Positions 1 through 6,527 of a stretch of DNA of 19,162 nt are shown here, in pieces. Position 1 is the stretch's first letter; each line of letters opens with the position of its first letter. A program made the position numbers and the translations under genes. Below the pieces are notes generated by a model. The model was not told where the DNA came from, did not search any database, and saw nothing but the letters and a program-made list of their open reading frames with translations. Source of the stretch: an uncultured Acetatifactor sp. (GTDB taxonomy: Bacteria > Bacillota > Clostridia > Lachnospirales > Lachnospiraceae); the NCBI GenBank assembly GCA_910586435.1, contig CAJUGT010000022.1:21183-40344 (forward strand), in the 5' to 3' direction.

Positions 1-152
1 TCGAAACGAAGGTGCAATGTGTCTTTCAGACACAAGGAAGAAATTTCAGACACAATGGCTGAAGATTTCTTCCATTTCAGGGGCACCGTAGTGCAGAGAC
101 CGGAACAAGTTCCCGCAAGCGGGCCAAGTTCCTGCAAGCGGGAACTGGAATA
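1..152 (+). repeat. Structured intergenic repeat, copy 1
   Basis: First copy of a unit that is repeated at 163-296. It can fold into a branched RNA: a closing stem GGTGC (11-15) with GCACC (83-87), hairpin A TGTGTC-TTTCA-GACACA (18-34), hairpin B pairing 36-49 with 59-73 with one bulged G, and hairpin C pairing 127-135 with 138-146. The 12-mer TTTCAGACACAA occurs twice inside the unit. This copy carries an extra internal duplication of the AAGTTCCYGCAAGCGGG segment (107-123 and 126-142). It ends in GGAACTGGAATA without the AGGAG of copy 2. The unit may be cut by the window edge. I do not recognise the family. It presumably lies between spoIIIAD (outside the window) and spoIIIAE. Confidence 0.85.
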
Positions 153-162
153 AAAAACAGTC

Positions 163-296
163 TCGAAACGAAGGTGCAATGTGTCTTTCAGACACAAGGA
201 AGAAATTTCAGACACAAAGTGGCTGAAGTTTCTTCCCCTATAGGGGCACCGAAGTGCAGAGACCGGAACAAGTTCCCGCAAGCGGGAACTGGAATA
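163..296 (+). repeat. Structured intergenic repeat, copy 2
   Basis: Second copy of the unit, closely matching copy 1 over its first 50 or so bases and again from the GGGGCACC segment on. Hairpin B pairs 198-211 with 223-236 (14 bp, one G.U). Hairpin C is a perfect inverted repeat, 271-279 with 282-290. In copy 1 the same hairpins are kept through a bulge or a G.U pair instead, which suggests selection or descent at RNA level. The unit runs straight into AGGAG (296-300), the ribosome binding site of spoIIIAE. With copy 1 it fills the 305 bases before that gene, and I see no gene in the stretch. Confidence 0.85.
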
Positions 297-300
297 GGAG
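288..300 (+). promoter_or_regulatory. Shared leader/RBS motif ACTGGAATAGGAG (spoIIIAE copy)
   Basis: The 13-mer ACTGGAATAGGAG lies 5 bases before the spoIIIAE ATG. Identical 13-mers precede xseB (10018-10030) and tlyA (13370-13382). Its AGGAG is the Shine-Dalgarno sequence and decides the spoIIIAE start at 306. Here it is continuous with hairpin C of the repeat. Confidence 0.8.
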
Positions 301-305
301 ACAAA

Positions 306-1373
306 ATGGACTGGAATCTGGATTTGAGTCTTGTTTGGCAGGAGTATGGACTGGATAAGTTGCAGGATGGCATTGAAGCGCTGTTTCCCAAGTCGGAGAT
401 TCGTCTGGAGGATTTGTTTGCGCAGGTGGTGTCGGGCGATATTATAGGGGCACTGCGCTCTTTGTTTCAGGGGAGTCTGGACAATGTAACCGCACAGATT
501 ACAGGAATGAAGAATGTCTTTGTGTGGCTTTTGGTGCTGGGGATTGTGTCGTCTCTGATGACACATTTTGTAGAGATATTCGACAAACGCCAGGTGGCGG
601 ATATGGGATTTTACTTTATGTATCTTCTCTTTACGACGGTGCTTTTAAAATGTTTTGCCCAGGCTGCGGATACCGCAGCGGGACTGATGGAGAATTGTCT
701 GATATTTGTGAAGCTCCTGGTGCCGGCATATCTGATTACCGTAGGAATCTCTTCGGGGGCTGTAAGCGCAGGAGCGTCTTATCAACTAATGCTTTTTGCC
801 GTATATGGTGTGGAATATATCCTGGCAGCAGGACTGATCCCTTTGATTTACAGTTTCGTCATGCTCTCCGTGGTGAATGGAATCTGGATAGAGGAGAAAC
901 TCTCTTTTTTGATAGAATTATTAGAAAAAATCATAGGATGGGTTTTAAAAGGCGCTCTGGGGGCGGTGACGGGAATCGGAATATTCCAGGCTTTGATAAC
1001 TCCTGTGGTGGATTCGGCCAGAAATTCCGTTCTGAGAAAATTTATTTCCGCAATCCCCGGAGTGGGGGCAGCAGCGGAAGGGGTGACAGATTTGATTCTG
1101 GGCTCCGCTGTGGTCATCAGAAACGGTATCGGAGTGGTGCTTTTGCTGCTTTTGCTGTTACTCTGTGTAATTCCTTTAATCAAAATAGGGGTGATAGCGG
1201 GTTTATTAAAATGCGCAGCTGCTTTTATGGGAATTGTCAGTGATAAGCGTCTTACGGCATGTGCGGACAGGACGGGGAATGCGGGGTTATTGCTGCTGCG
1301 AACTACAGGGACGGCAGTGTTGTTGTTTTTGATTGCCATAGCCGTAACAGCCACGGCGGGCAGGGGGGTATGA
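306..1373 (+). CDS. spoIIIAE: Stage III sporulation protein AE
   Basis: Polytopic membrane protein of the SpoIIIA complex, which forms part of the channel linking mother cell and engulfed forespore. The 355-residue product has a short hydrophilic N-terminus, then hydrophobic segments at about 70-90, 98-118, 128-150 and 158-185, later helices including a run of eight leucines near residue 280, and a hydrophobic C-terminus. The ATG at 306 is chosen because AGGAG sits 5 bases upstream. An in-frame GTG at 174 would add 44 residues encoded by the repeat and is unlikely. Its TGA overlaps the spoIIIAF ATG (ATGA). Odd point: from memory the B. subtilis protein is about 400 residues with an N-terminal secretion signal, and no such signal is visible here. 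Identification rests on gene order plus membrane topology and is firm. Confidence 0.93.
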   Translation: MDWNLDLSLVWQEYGLDKLQDGIEALFPKSEIRLEDLFAQVVSGDIIGALRSLFQGSLDNVTAQITGMKNVFVWLLVLGIVSSLMTHFVEIFDKRQVADMGFYFMYLLFTTVLLKCFAQAADTAAGLMENCLIFVKLLVPAYLITVGISSGAVSAGASYQLMLFAVYGVEYILAAGLIPLIYSFVMLSVVNGIWIEEKLSFLIELLEKIIGWVLKGALGAVTGIGIFQALITPVVDSARNSVLRKFISAIPGVGAAAEGVTDLILGSAVVIRNGIGVVLLLLLLLLCVIPLIKIGVIAGLLKCAAAFMGIVSDKRLTACADRTGNAGLLLLRTTGTAVLLFLIAIAVTATAGRGV

Positions 1374-1816
1374 CTATGTGGGACTCTTTTTTTCAAGCGA
1401 TTTGCCGGGTGGGAATTTTTATGATATGTGCCAGGGCAGTGATACACTTCAGGCCCCAGGAGGCATATGAGAAGTATTTGAAACTGCTTGTCAGTGTCAT
1501 GGTTTTGGTACAGCTCTTTCTGCCCCTGGGGGGATTTTTGCTGAGTGGGGGAGGACAGGAGGCGGCGGAAGGGCTGAGCCGATTTGGGGCGGAGTTGGAA
1601 GAAAGTATGAGAACTGCTACAGAAAACGCAGCCAAAACAGATGCGTTAATAGAACAGATGACCCTGGAGGAGATTAGAAGGGCATTGGAGGGACAAGAAG
1701 AGGAAGCGGCCCAAACGGGGGAAGGGAATGAGGACAAAGCAGAAGAAAATGGGCTGAATATAGAGCCCATTGCACCTGTGGAACCCATTGTCATAGATCT
1801 TACAGGGCAGCAGTGA
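1370..1816 (+). CDS. spoIIIAF: Stage III sporulation protein AF
   Basis: Small membrane protein of the SpoIIIA channel complex, 148 residues. Two hydrophobic segments (about 8-25 and 38-58) precede a soluble, glutamate-rich C-terminal part, the usual SpoIIIAF plan of two membrane helices followed by a ring-building-type domain. The C-terminal domain looks short compared with the B. subtilis protein (roughly 200 residues). The start at 1370 overlaps the spoIIIAE stop by four bases, implying translational coupling, and GGGGGG lies just upstream. An ATG two codons later (1376) is an equally possible start. About 90 bases separate it from spoIIIAG. Identity is inferred mainly from position between AE and AG and from topology. 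Confidence 0.88.
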   Translation: MTMWDSFFQAICRVGIFMICARAVIHFRPQEAYEKYLKLLVSVMVLVQLFLPLGGFLLSGGGQEAAEGLSRFGAELEESMRTATENAAKTDALIEQMTLEEIRRALEGQEEEAAQTGEGNEDKAEENGLNIEPIAPVEPIVIDLTGQQ

Positions 1817-1880
1817 GACGCTGCGTTCTTAAGGGGCGGGGCAGTATCCGGTTTAAAGTGGTATCATTCACAGGATTATG

Positions 1881-1898
1881 TGCTGCCATATGGCAGCA
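1881..1898. repeat. Perfect 18-bp palindrome before spoIIIAG
   Basis: TGCTGCCATATGGCAGCA is fully self-complementary and abuts the AGGGAGGG ribosome binding site (1898-1905) of spoIIIAG. As RNA it can form a 7-bp stem with an ATAT loop. It could tune translation of spoIIIAG or act as a protein site. No T-tract follows, so it is not a terminator. Confidence 0.75.
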
Positions 1899-1909
1899 GG
1901 GAGGGCATG

Positions 1910-2560
1910 ATGGGAAGAGACTGGATAAGGGATTTGAGAAAGTGGGCGGAAGAAAAGGGGCTGAGAAAATGGTTCAAGAGGGATAATTTTATCATTCTTG
2001 TATTGGCGGGAATACTGCTCATTATCATTGGGCTTCCTGTAAAAGACGGAAGGGACGCCAAAGAAGATTCCACAGGACTGAAAACAGAGCCAAAGGCTTC
2101 CGGGCAGTCCGACACCCAGGATGACAAGATGCCCCAAAAGGAGTCGGAGGCTTCCGATGCAAATGTGGAATACACGGCCATGCTGGAAGAGAGGCTGACA
2201 GAAAGCCTGTCCCGGATAGCGGGGGTGGGGAAAGTGAAGGTGATGATTACATTGAAATCCTCACAGGAGCTGGTGGTGGAGAAAGAGCAGCAGGTGAGCC
2301 GTTCTTCCACCAATGAAAGTGATTTTCAGGGAGGCAGCCGTATCACCAGCCAATCGGAATCGGGAGAGAATACCATTTACAGTACCGACGGCAGTTTAAG
2401 CGAGCCATATGTGATCAAAACAATTCCGCCCCAGATAGAAGGTGTGTTAGTTGTAGCCGAAGGGGCCGGCAGCGGTACGGTGAATCATACCATAGTGGAA
2501 ATCATTCAGGCGCTTTTTGGCGTGGAAGCTCATAAGGTACAGGTGGTTAAAATGGAATGA
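1910..2560 (+). CDS. spoIIIAG: Stage III sporulation protein AG
   Basis: Ring-forming component of the SpoIIIA channel. The 216-residue protein has a basic N-terminus, one transmembrane helix at about residues 27-43, a charged linker, and a C-terminal region starting near the ALEERLTESLSRI-like stretch (MLEERLTESLSRIAGVGKV). That region has the alternating pattern of the ring-building domain found in the family, interrupted by a polar Ser/Gln/Glu-rich insert, also usual in SpoIIIAG. The ATG at 1910 is preferred (GGGAGG five bases upstream); ATG 1907 and an in-frame GTG at 1880 are alternatives. The 18-bp palindrome just upstream is the distinctive feature of its leader. Likely transcribed with the rest of the operon in the mother cell. 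Confidence 0.92.
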   Translation: MGRDWIRDLRKWAEEKGLRKWFKRDNFIILVLAGILLIIIGLPVKDGRDAKEDSTGLKTEPKASGQSDTQDDKMPQKESEASDANVEYTAMLEERLTESLSRIAGVGKVKVMITLKSSQELVVEKEQQVSRSSTNESDFQGGSRITSQSESGENTIYSTDGSLSEPYVIKTIPPQIEGVLVVAEGAGSGTVNHTIVEIIQALFGVEAHKVQVVKME

Positions 2561-2583
2561 AAATACAATTTTGGGGAATCATA

Positions 2584-2612
2584 GCATATATTATTTTACA
2601 GGCTCATACAAT
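2584..2612 (+). promoter_or_regulatory. Candidate sigma-E promoter of spoIIIAH
   Basis: GCATATA (2584-2590), a 14-base spacer, then CATACAAT (2605-2612). This matches the B. subtilis sigma-E consensus (KMATATT, 14 or so bases, CATACAnT) at 6 of 7 bases in the -35 and all specified bases of the -10. It lies 31 bases before the spoIIIAH GTG. It would let spoIIIAH be made in the mother cell independently of the upstream operon promoter. Confidence 0.75.
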
Positions 2613-2643
2613 GAAGTAGTAAAACAGAAGGAAGGGAAGCAAA

Positions 2644-3420
2644 GTGAAAGGCTTAATTAAGAAAAATCAGCTAATGATAACCGCCCTGGCAATCATGATC
2701 GCAATTGCGGGTTATTTGCAGTTTGCAGGAAATGGGCTGGAAGAAGAGTACCAGACGGTAAACGATGGCAATGTCTACACGGGAAATACCAGTTCGGTAA
2801 ATTCAGGAGGGGTCATAACGGAAAATTACACTGCGGAAGGCCTGCTGGATTTGTCCGATGAAGATTTGATGTCGGGACTTCTGGACATAGAAAGTCTGGA
2901 TACAGATGACAATATCATCGTGGATGATTATCTGGACCCCGACATACAGATAGCCGATGTGTCGGGAACGGCTGAGGGGACTGCGGGAACAGCTGAGGGG
3001 CAGACTGCGGGAATTACGCCGGATGAAGGAGAGATACCGGGGGAGGCAGTGTTTACTTCTACTGCTGGTGTGGCCATACTTTCGGACGCAAAGCTGCTGA
3101 AGGAACAGACAAGAGCCAAAAATAAAGAAACCCTGCTGGAGATTATCAACAGTGCCGGGATCAGTGACGAACAGAAGCAGGCTGCGGTGGACAGCATGGT
3201 GGAAATGACGGCCATTGCCGAAAAAGAAGCGGCTGCGGAAATACTTTTGGAAGCAAAAGGATTCCAGGATGTGGTGGTGAGTATCAACGGAAACGCAGTG
3301 GATGTGGTAGTCAACGCTTCGGTGCTCGACGATGCCATGAGGGCCCAGATAGAAGACATAGTGAAGCGTAAGACGGAAATTTCCGCGGAAAATATCACCA
3401 TAAGTACCATTGCGCAATAA
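2644..3420 (+). CDS. spoIIIAH: Stage III sporulation protein AH
   Basis: Mother-cell membrane protein that forms the outer ring of the SpoIIIA channel and pairs with forespore SpoIIQ in Bacillus. In Clostridia the forespore partner varies. 258 residues from a GTG start, with GGAAGGGAAG upstream. The N-terminus KKNQLMITALAIMIAIAGYL is the hallmark start of the family and forms one membrane helix (about 9-27). A low-complexity acidic linker follows (to about residue 150), then the YscJ/FliF-like ring domain (about 155-258), rich in Ala, Lys and Glu and ending in TISTIAQ. The linker contains a small tandem repeat at 2965-3009. The gene has its own sigma-E-like promoter and closes the spoIIIA operon. 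No clear terminator follows. Confidence 0.95.
   Translation: MKGLIKKNQLMITALAIMIAIAGYLQFAGNGLEEEYQTVNDGNVYTGNTSSVNSGGVITENYTAEGLLDLSDEDLMSGLLDIESLDTDDNIIVDDYLDPDIQIADVSGTAEGTAGTAEGQTAGITPDEGEIPGEAVFTSTAGVAILSDAKLLKEQTRAKNKETLLEIINSAGISDEQKQAAVDSMVEMTAIAEKEAAAEILLEAKGFQDVVVSINGNAVDVVVNASVLDDAMRAQIEDIVKRKTEISAENITISTIAQ
2965..3009 (+). repeat. Two-unit tandem repeat in the SpoIIIAH linker
   Basis: Two adjacent units of 21 and 24 bases encode G-T-A-E-G-T-A and G-T-A-E-G-Q-T-A. They fall in the flexible linker between membrane helix and ring domain, where length change should be tolerated. Confidence 0.6.
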
Positions 3421-3479
3421 ATGGTTCATAAAATCAGACAGTTGTGGGGGAAGGACTTACGAGAATCAAGGTGAAACGG

Positions 3480-3508
3480 TTTATTTTACATAATAATTGT
3501 GATATACT
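3480..3508 (+). promoter_or_regulatory. Candidate extended -10 promoter of deoB
   Basis: TGA-TATACT (3500-3508) forms an extended -10 element, with a weak -35 TTTATT 17 bases upstream (3480-3485). It lies 33 bases before the deoB ATG in an AT-rich gap of about 120 bases after spoIIIAH, so deoB probably begins a vegetative transcription unit. Confidence 0.55.
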
Positions 3509-3541
3509 AATATAAAGAAATGAGAGAGGACAGAAGAAGAC

Positions 3542-4825
3542 ATGAAAAGAGTATTTTTGATTGTTCTGGACAGCTTTGGAATCGGCGGAATGGAGGATGC
3601 GGCTTCTTATGGTGATGTGGATGTGAACACCTTGAGGACCGTTTCCTCCAGTCCTTATTTTGAAATGCCCCATATGGAAAGTCTGGGATTGTTTCGGATA
3701 GATGGCGTGACGCTTTCGCCTGTGAAGGGAAGCGGTGAAACCGCCCGGACGGGGAACAATAACATAATAGAGTGTCAAATTCACCAGAGCGGCGCCAAAG
3801 CCGCGTATGCCAGAATGGCGGAGGCTTCCAGGGGAAAGGATACCACTATAGGCCACTGGGAGATTGCCGGTATCTGTTCACCGGAACCTCTGCCCACATA
3901 CCCGGAGGGATTTCCGGAGGAAGTGCTGAATGCTTTTCGGGCAAAAACGGGCAGAGGTGTGCTATGCAATCGGCCTTATTCCGGCACGGCTGTCATTCAG
4001 GACTATGGGGATGAGCACAGGCGGACGGGAGATTTGATTGTGTATACTTCCGCAGACAGTGTATTTCAGATAGCGGCCCATGAGGAAATTATTCCGCCGA
4101 ATCAACTGTATGAATATTGCCGTATGGCCCGTGAGATTTTGCAGGGGAAACATGGCGTGGGAAGAGTGATTGCCCGTCCTTTTGTGGGGCCTCATGGGGG
4201 ACCTTATACAAGGACCGCCCGCAGGCATGATTTTTCCATATTGCCGCCGCAGGTTACGATGCTGGATCAGCTTTCGGAACAGGGGAAGGATGTCATTGCA
4301 GTGGGGAAAATTTATGATATTTTTGCCGGCAAAGGGATAACGGAGTCGGTCTATACCAGCGGAAACGAAGAGGGCATAGAGCGGACATTGGAGTATCTTG
4401 ACAAGGACTTTGAGGGGTTATGTTTTATCAATCTGGTGGATTATGATATGCTGTATGGGCATCGCAGAGATGTGGACGGTTACGCCAGGGCGCTGGGGTA
4501 TTTCGACCGAAGACTGCCTGAGATTATGGGGAAAATGCGGGAAGAGGACATACTGATGATTACGGCGGACCATGGCTGTGACCCGGGGTATTTGGCCACC
4601 ACTGACCATACCAGGGAATATGTTCCCTTTCTGATGTATGGGAAAAATGTAGTGCCTGAAAATCTGGGAACACGGAAAACATTTGCGGATATAGGGGCAA
4701 CTGTGTTACAATATTTTGGAATCACGCCTGCGTTTCGGGCAGAAGGAATGCTGAGAGCAGGAGAGGACGCCGGAGTGGTTTCGGAGACAAATAATGAAAA
4801 CGGAGGTTCTGCTACCTATGAGTGA
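3542..4825 (+). CDS. deoB: Phosphopentomutase
   Basis: Cytosolic metalloenzyme interconverting ribose 1-phosphate and ribose 5-phosphate (and the deoxy forms), which feeds nucleoside sugars into the pentose phosphate pathway. The 427-residue product has the alkaline-phosphatase-superfamily metal ligands: D10 in VLDSFGIG, D302 and H307 in the DYDMLYGH stretch, D343 and H344 in TADHG, and H356 in TDHTREYVP. T101 in KDTTIGHWE aligns by spacing with the phosphorylated threonine of B. cereus DeoB. The family is usually about 390-400 residues; part of the excess is a polar C-terminal tail that runs over the prfC ribosome binding site and start. The last 8 bases overlap prfC. No other nucleoside salvage gene is adjacent. 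Identification is secure. Confidence 0.95.
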   Translation: MKRVFLIVLDSFGIGGMEDAASYGDVDVNTLRTVSSSPYFEMPHMESLGLFRIDGVTLSPVKGSGETARTGNNNIIECQIHQSGAKAAYARMAEASRGKDTTIGHWEIAGICSPEPLPTYPEGFPEEVLNAFRAKTGRGVLCNRPYSGTAVIQDYGDEHRRTGDLIVYTSADSVFQIAAHEEIIPPNQLYEYCRMAREILQGKHGVGRVIARPFVGPHGGPYTRTARRHDFSILPPQVTMLDQLSEQGKDVIAVGKIYDIFAGKGITESVYTSGNEEGIERTLEYLDKDFEGLCFINLVDYDMLYGHRRDVDGYARALGYFDRRLPEIMGKMREEDILMITADHGCDPGYLATTDHTREYVPFLMYGKNVVPENLGTRKTFADIGATVLQYFGITPAFRAEGMLRAGEDAGVVSETNNENGGSATYE

Positions 4826-6410
4826 ATATACCAAAGAAATCAATCGTCGTCGTACCTTTGCGATTATTTCCCATCCTGACGCGGGTAAAACCACCTTGAC
4901 GGAGAAATTTCTGCTGTATGGCGGCGCCATTAATCTGGCAGGAAGTGTCAAGGGCAAAGCGACTGCCAGACATGCGGTTTCAGACTGGATGGAAATAGAG
5001 AAGCAAAGGGGAATTTCGGTTACTTCATCCGTTCTTCAGTTTGAGTACGACGGTTATTGCATCAATATTCTGGATACGCCCGGACATCAGGACTTTTCGG
5101 AGGATACCTATCGTACTCTGATGGCTGCGGATTCGGCGGTAATGGTAATTGACGCTTCCAAAGGTGTTGAGGCACAGACCAGGAAGCTGTTTAAGGTATG
5201 TGTCATGCGTAAGATTCCCATATTTACCTTTATTAACAAGATGGACAGGGACGCCAATGACACATTTGACCTCTTGGACGACATTGAGAAGGAACTTGGC
5301 ATTGCAACCTGCCCCCTGAACTGGCCCATTGGTTCCGGAAAGGGATTTAAAGGAGTGTATGACAGAGAGAGGGAATGTGTGATTTCTTATGCCGATACGG
5401 AAAAGGGAACGAAAGAAGGGACTGCTACGGAAATTCCTCTCCGGGAGGAAGGAAAACTGCGCAGTCTCATTGGGGATGAGTCTGCGGACAAGCTTTTGGA
5501 GGAGATTGAACTTTTAGACGGCGCCAGCGCTGGGTTTGATTTGGAGCTGGTGCGGGCAGGAGAGCTTACACCTGTGTGTTTTGGGTCAGCGTTGACCAAT
5601 TTTGGTGTGGAAATCTTTTTGAAGCATTTTCTGGATATGACCATGCCGCCCATGCCAAGGAGGGCGGATATTGGCATAATAGAACCTGCGGAACGGGACT
5701 TCAGCGCTTTTGTATTCAAGATTCAGGCAAATATGAATAAGGCGCACAGGGACAGGATAGCCTTTATGCGTATTTGTTCGGGCAGATTTGACGCCGCAAT
5801 GGAGGTGCGCCATGTACAGGGGGATAAAGTCATGCGCCTTTCTCAGCCGCAGCAGATTATGGCTGACGAAAGAAAGATTTTAAGCGAGGCTTATGCCGGG
5901 GACATTATAGGTGTATTTGACCCGGGGATATTCTCCATTGGGGATACTTTGTGCATGCCAAGGGACAAGTTCAGATATGAGGGGATTCCCACATTTGCCC
6001 CGGAGCATTTCGCCAGGGTCAGGCAGTTGGATACCATGAAGCGAAAACAGTTTGTAAAAGGCATAGAGCAGATTGCCCAGGAAGGAGCAATTCAAATCTT
6101 TCAGGAATATAATACCGGTTTGGAGGAAATCATTGTGGGTGTGGTGGGTGTTTTGCAGTTTGATGTGCTGAAATACCGCCTGGAAAATGAGTATAATGTG
6201 GAGATACGCCTGGAAAATCTGCCCTATGAGCATATACGGTGGATTGAGAATAAGGAAGAGGTGGATATTGGGAAGCTTACGGGGACTTCCGATATGAAGA
6301 AGGTAAAGGATATGAAGGGAAATCCGCTTCTTTTGTTTGTGAATTCCTGGAGTATCGGTATGACTCTTGACAGAAACAAAGGTCTTGTGCTGACAGAATT
6401 TGGCAGATAA
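4818..6410 (+). CDS. prfC: Peptide chain release factor 3
   Basis: Translational GTPase that removes RF1/RF2 from the ribosome after termination. 530 residues, essentially the length of E. coli RF3. Visible motifs: P-loop SHPDAGKTT (18-26), switch I region RGISVTSSV, DTPGHQD (86-92) and NKMD (140-143), followed by the RF3 domains 2 and 3. The RF3-type P-loop and RGISVTSS separate it from EF-G and TetM. The ATG at 4818 is preferred because GGAGG (4802-4806) lies before it and the length then fits the family; an upstream ATG at 4794 would add 8 residues. The start lies inside the deoB 3' end (8-base overlap), so the two genes are probably translationally coupled. Confidence 0.96.
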   Translation: MSEYTKEINRRRTFAIISHPDAGKTTLTEKFLLYGGAINLAGSVKGKATARHAVSDWMEIEKQRGISVTSSVLQFEYDGYCINILDTPGHQDFSEDTYRTLMAADSAVMVIDASKGVEAQTRKLFKVCVMRKIPIFTFINKMDRDANDTFDLLDDIEKELGIATCPLNWPIGSGKGFKGVYDRERECVISYADTEKGTKEGTATEIPLREEGKLRSLIGDESADKLLEEIELLDGASAGFDLELVRAGELTPVCFGSALTNFGVEIFLKHFLDMTMPPMPRRADIGIIEPAERDFSAFVFKIQANMNKAHRDRIAFMRICSGRFDAAMEVRHVQGDKVMRLSQPQQIMADERKILSEAYAGDIIGVFDPGIFSIGDTLCMPRDKFRYEGIPTFAPEHFARVRQLDTMKRKQFVKGIEQIAQEGAIQIFQEYNTGLEEIIVGVVGVLQFDVLKYRLENEYNVEIRLENLPYEHIRWIENKEEVDIGKLTGTSDMKKVKDMKGNPLLLFVNSWSIGMTLDRNKGLVLTEFGR

Positions 6411-6527
6411 AAAACAGCAACGAACCGAATAGGCCCTGGGAGGAGTTACGGACACATGGGGCTGTAAATTCGCCCGGTGTAAGAGGGCCTGGCAGGGGAG
6501 TTGCGGAACTGGAATGGGGAATATTGG
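6411..6527. other. prfC-transglutaminase gap with imperfect repeats
   Basis: This 117-base gap has no gene. AGGCCCT (6431-6437) and AGGGCCT (6484-6490) are inverted copies, and the bases after each resemble each other (an AGTTACGGA-like and an AGTTGCGGA-like segment). GGAACTGGAAT (6505-6515) matches 11 bases of the shared leader motif but without AGGAG. No clear promoter or terminator is visible. Confidence 0.4.

Noticed and set aside
174..305. N-terminal extension of SpoIIIAE from an in-frame GTG
   Set aside because: It would encode the structured repeat, has no ribosome binding site of quality, and AGGAG stands 5 bases before ATG 306.
524..1243. A 239-codon + strand frame inside spoIIIAE
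   Set aside because: Overlaps a well-supported membrane protein gene in another frame, has a Gly/Arg/Cys-rich composition and no recognisable motif; a shadow frame.
6431..6513. Insertion element or riboswitch between prfC and the transglutaminase gene
   Set aside because: The direct and inverted similarities are short and imperfect, with no target duplication or recognisable riboswitch core.
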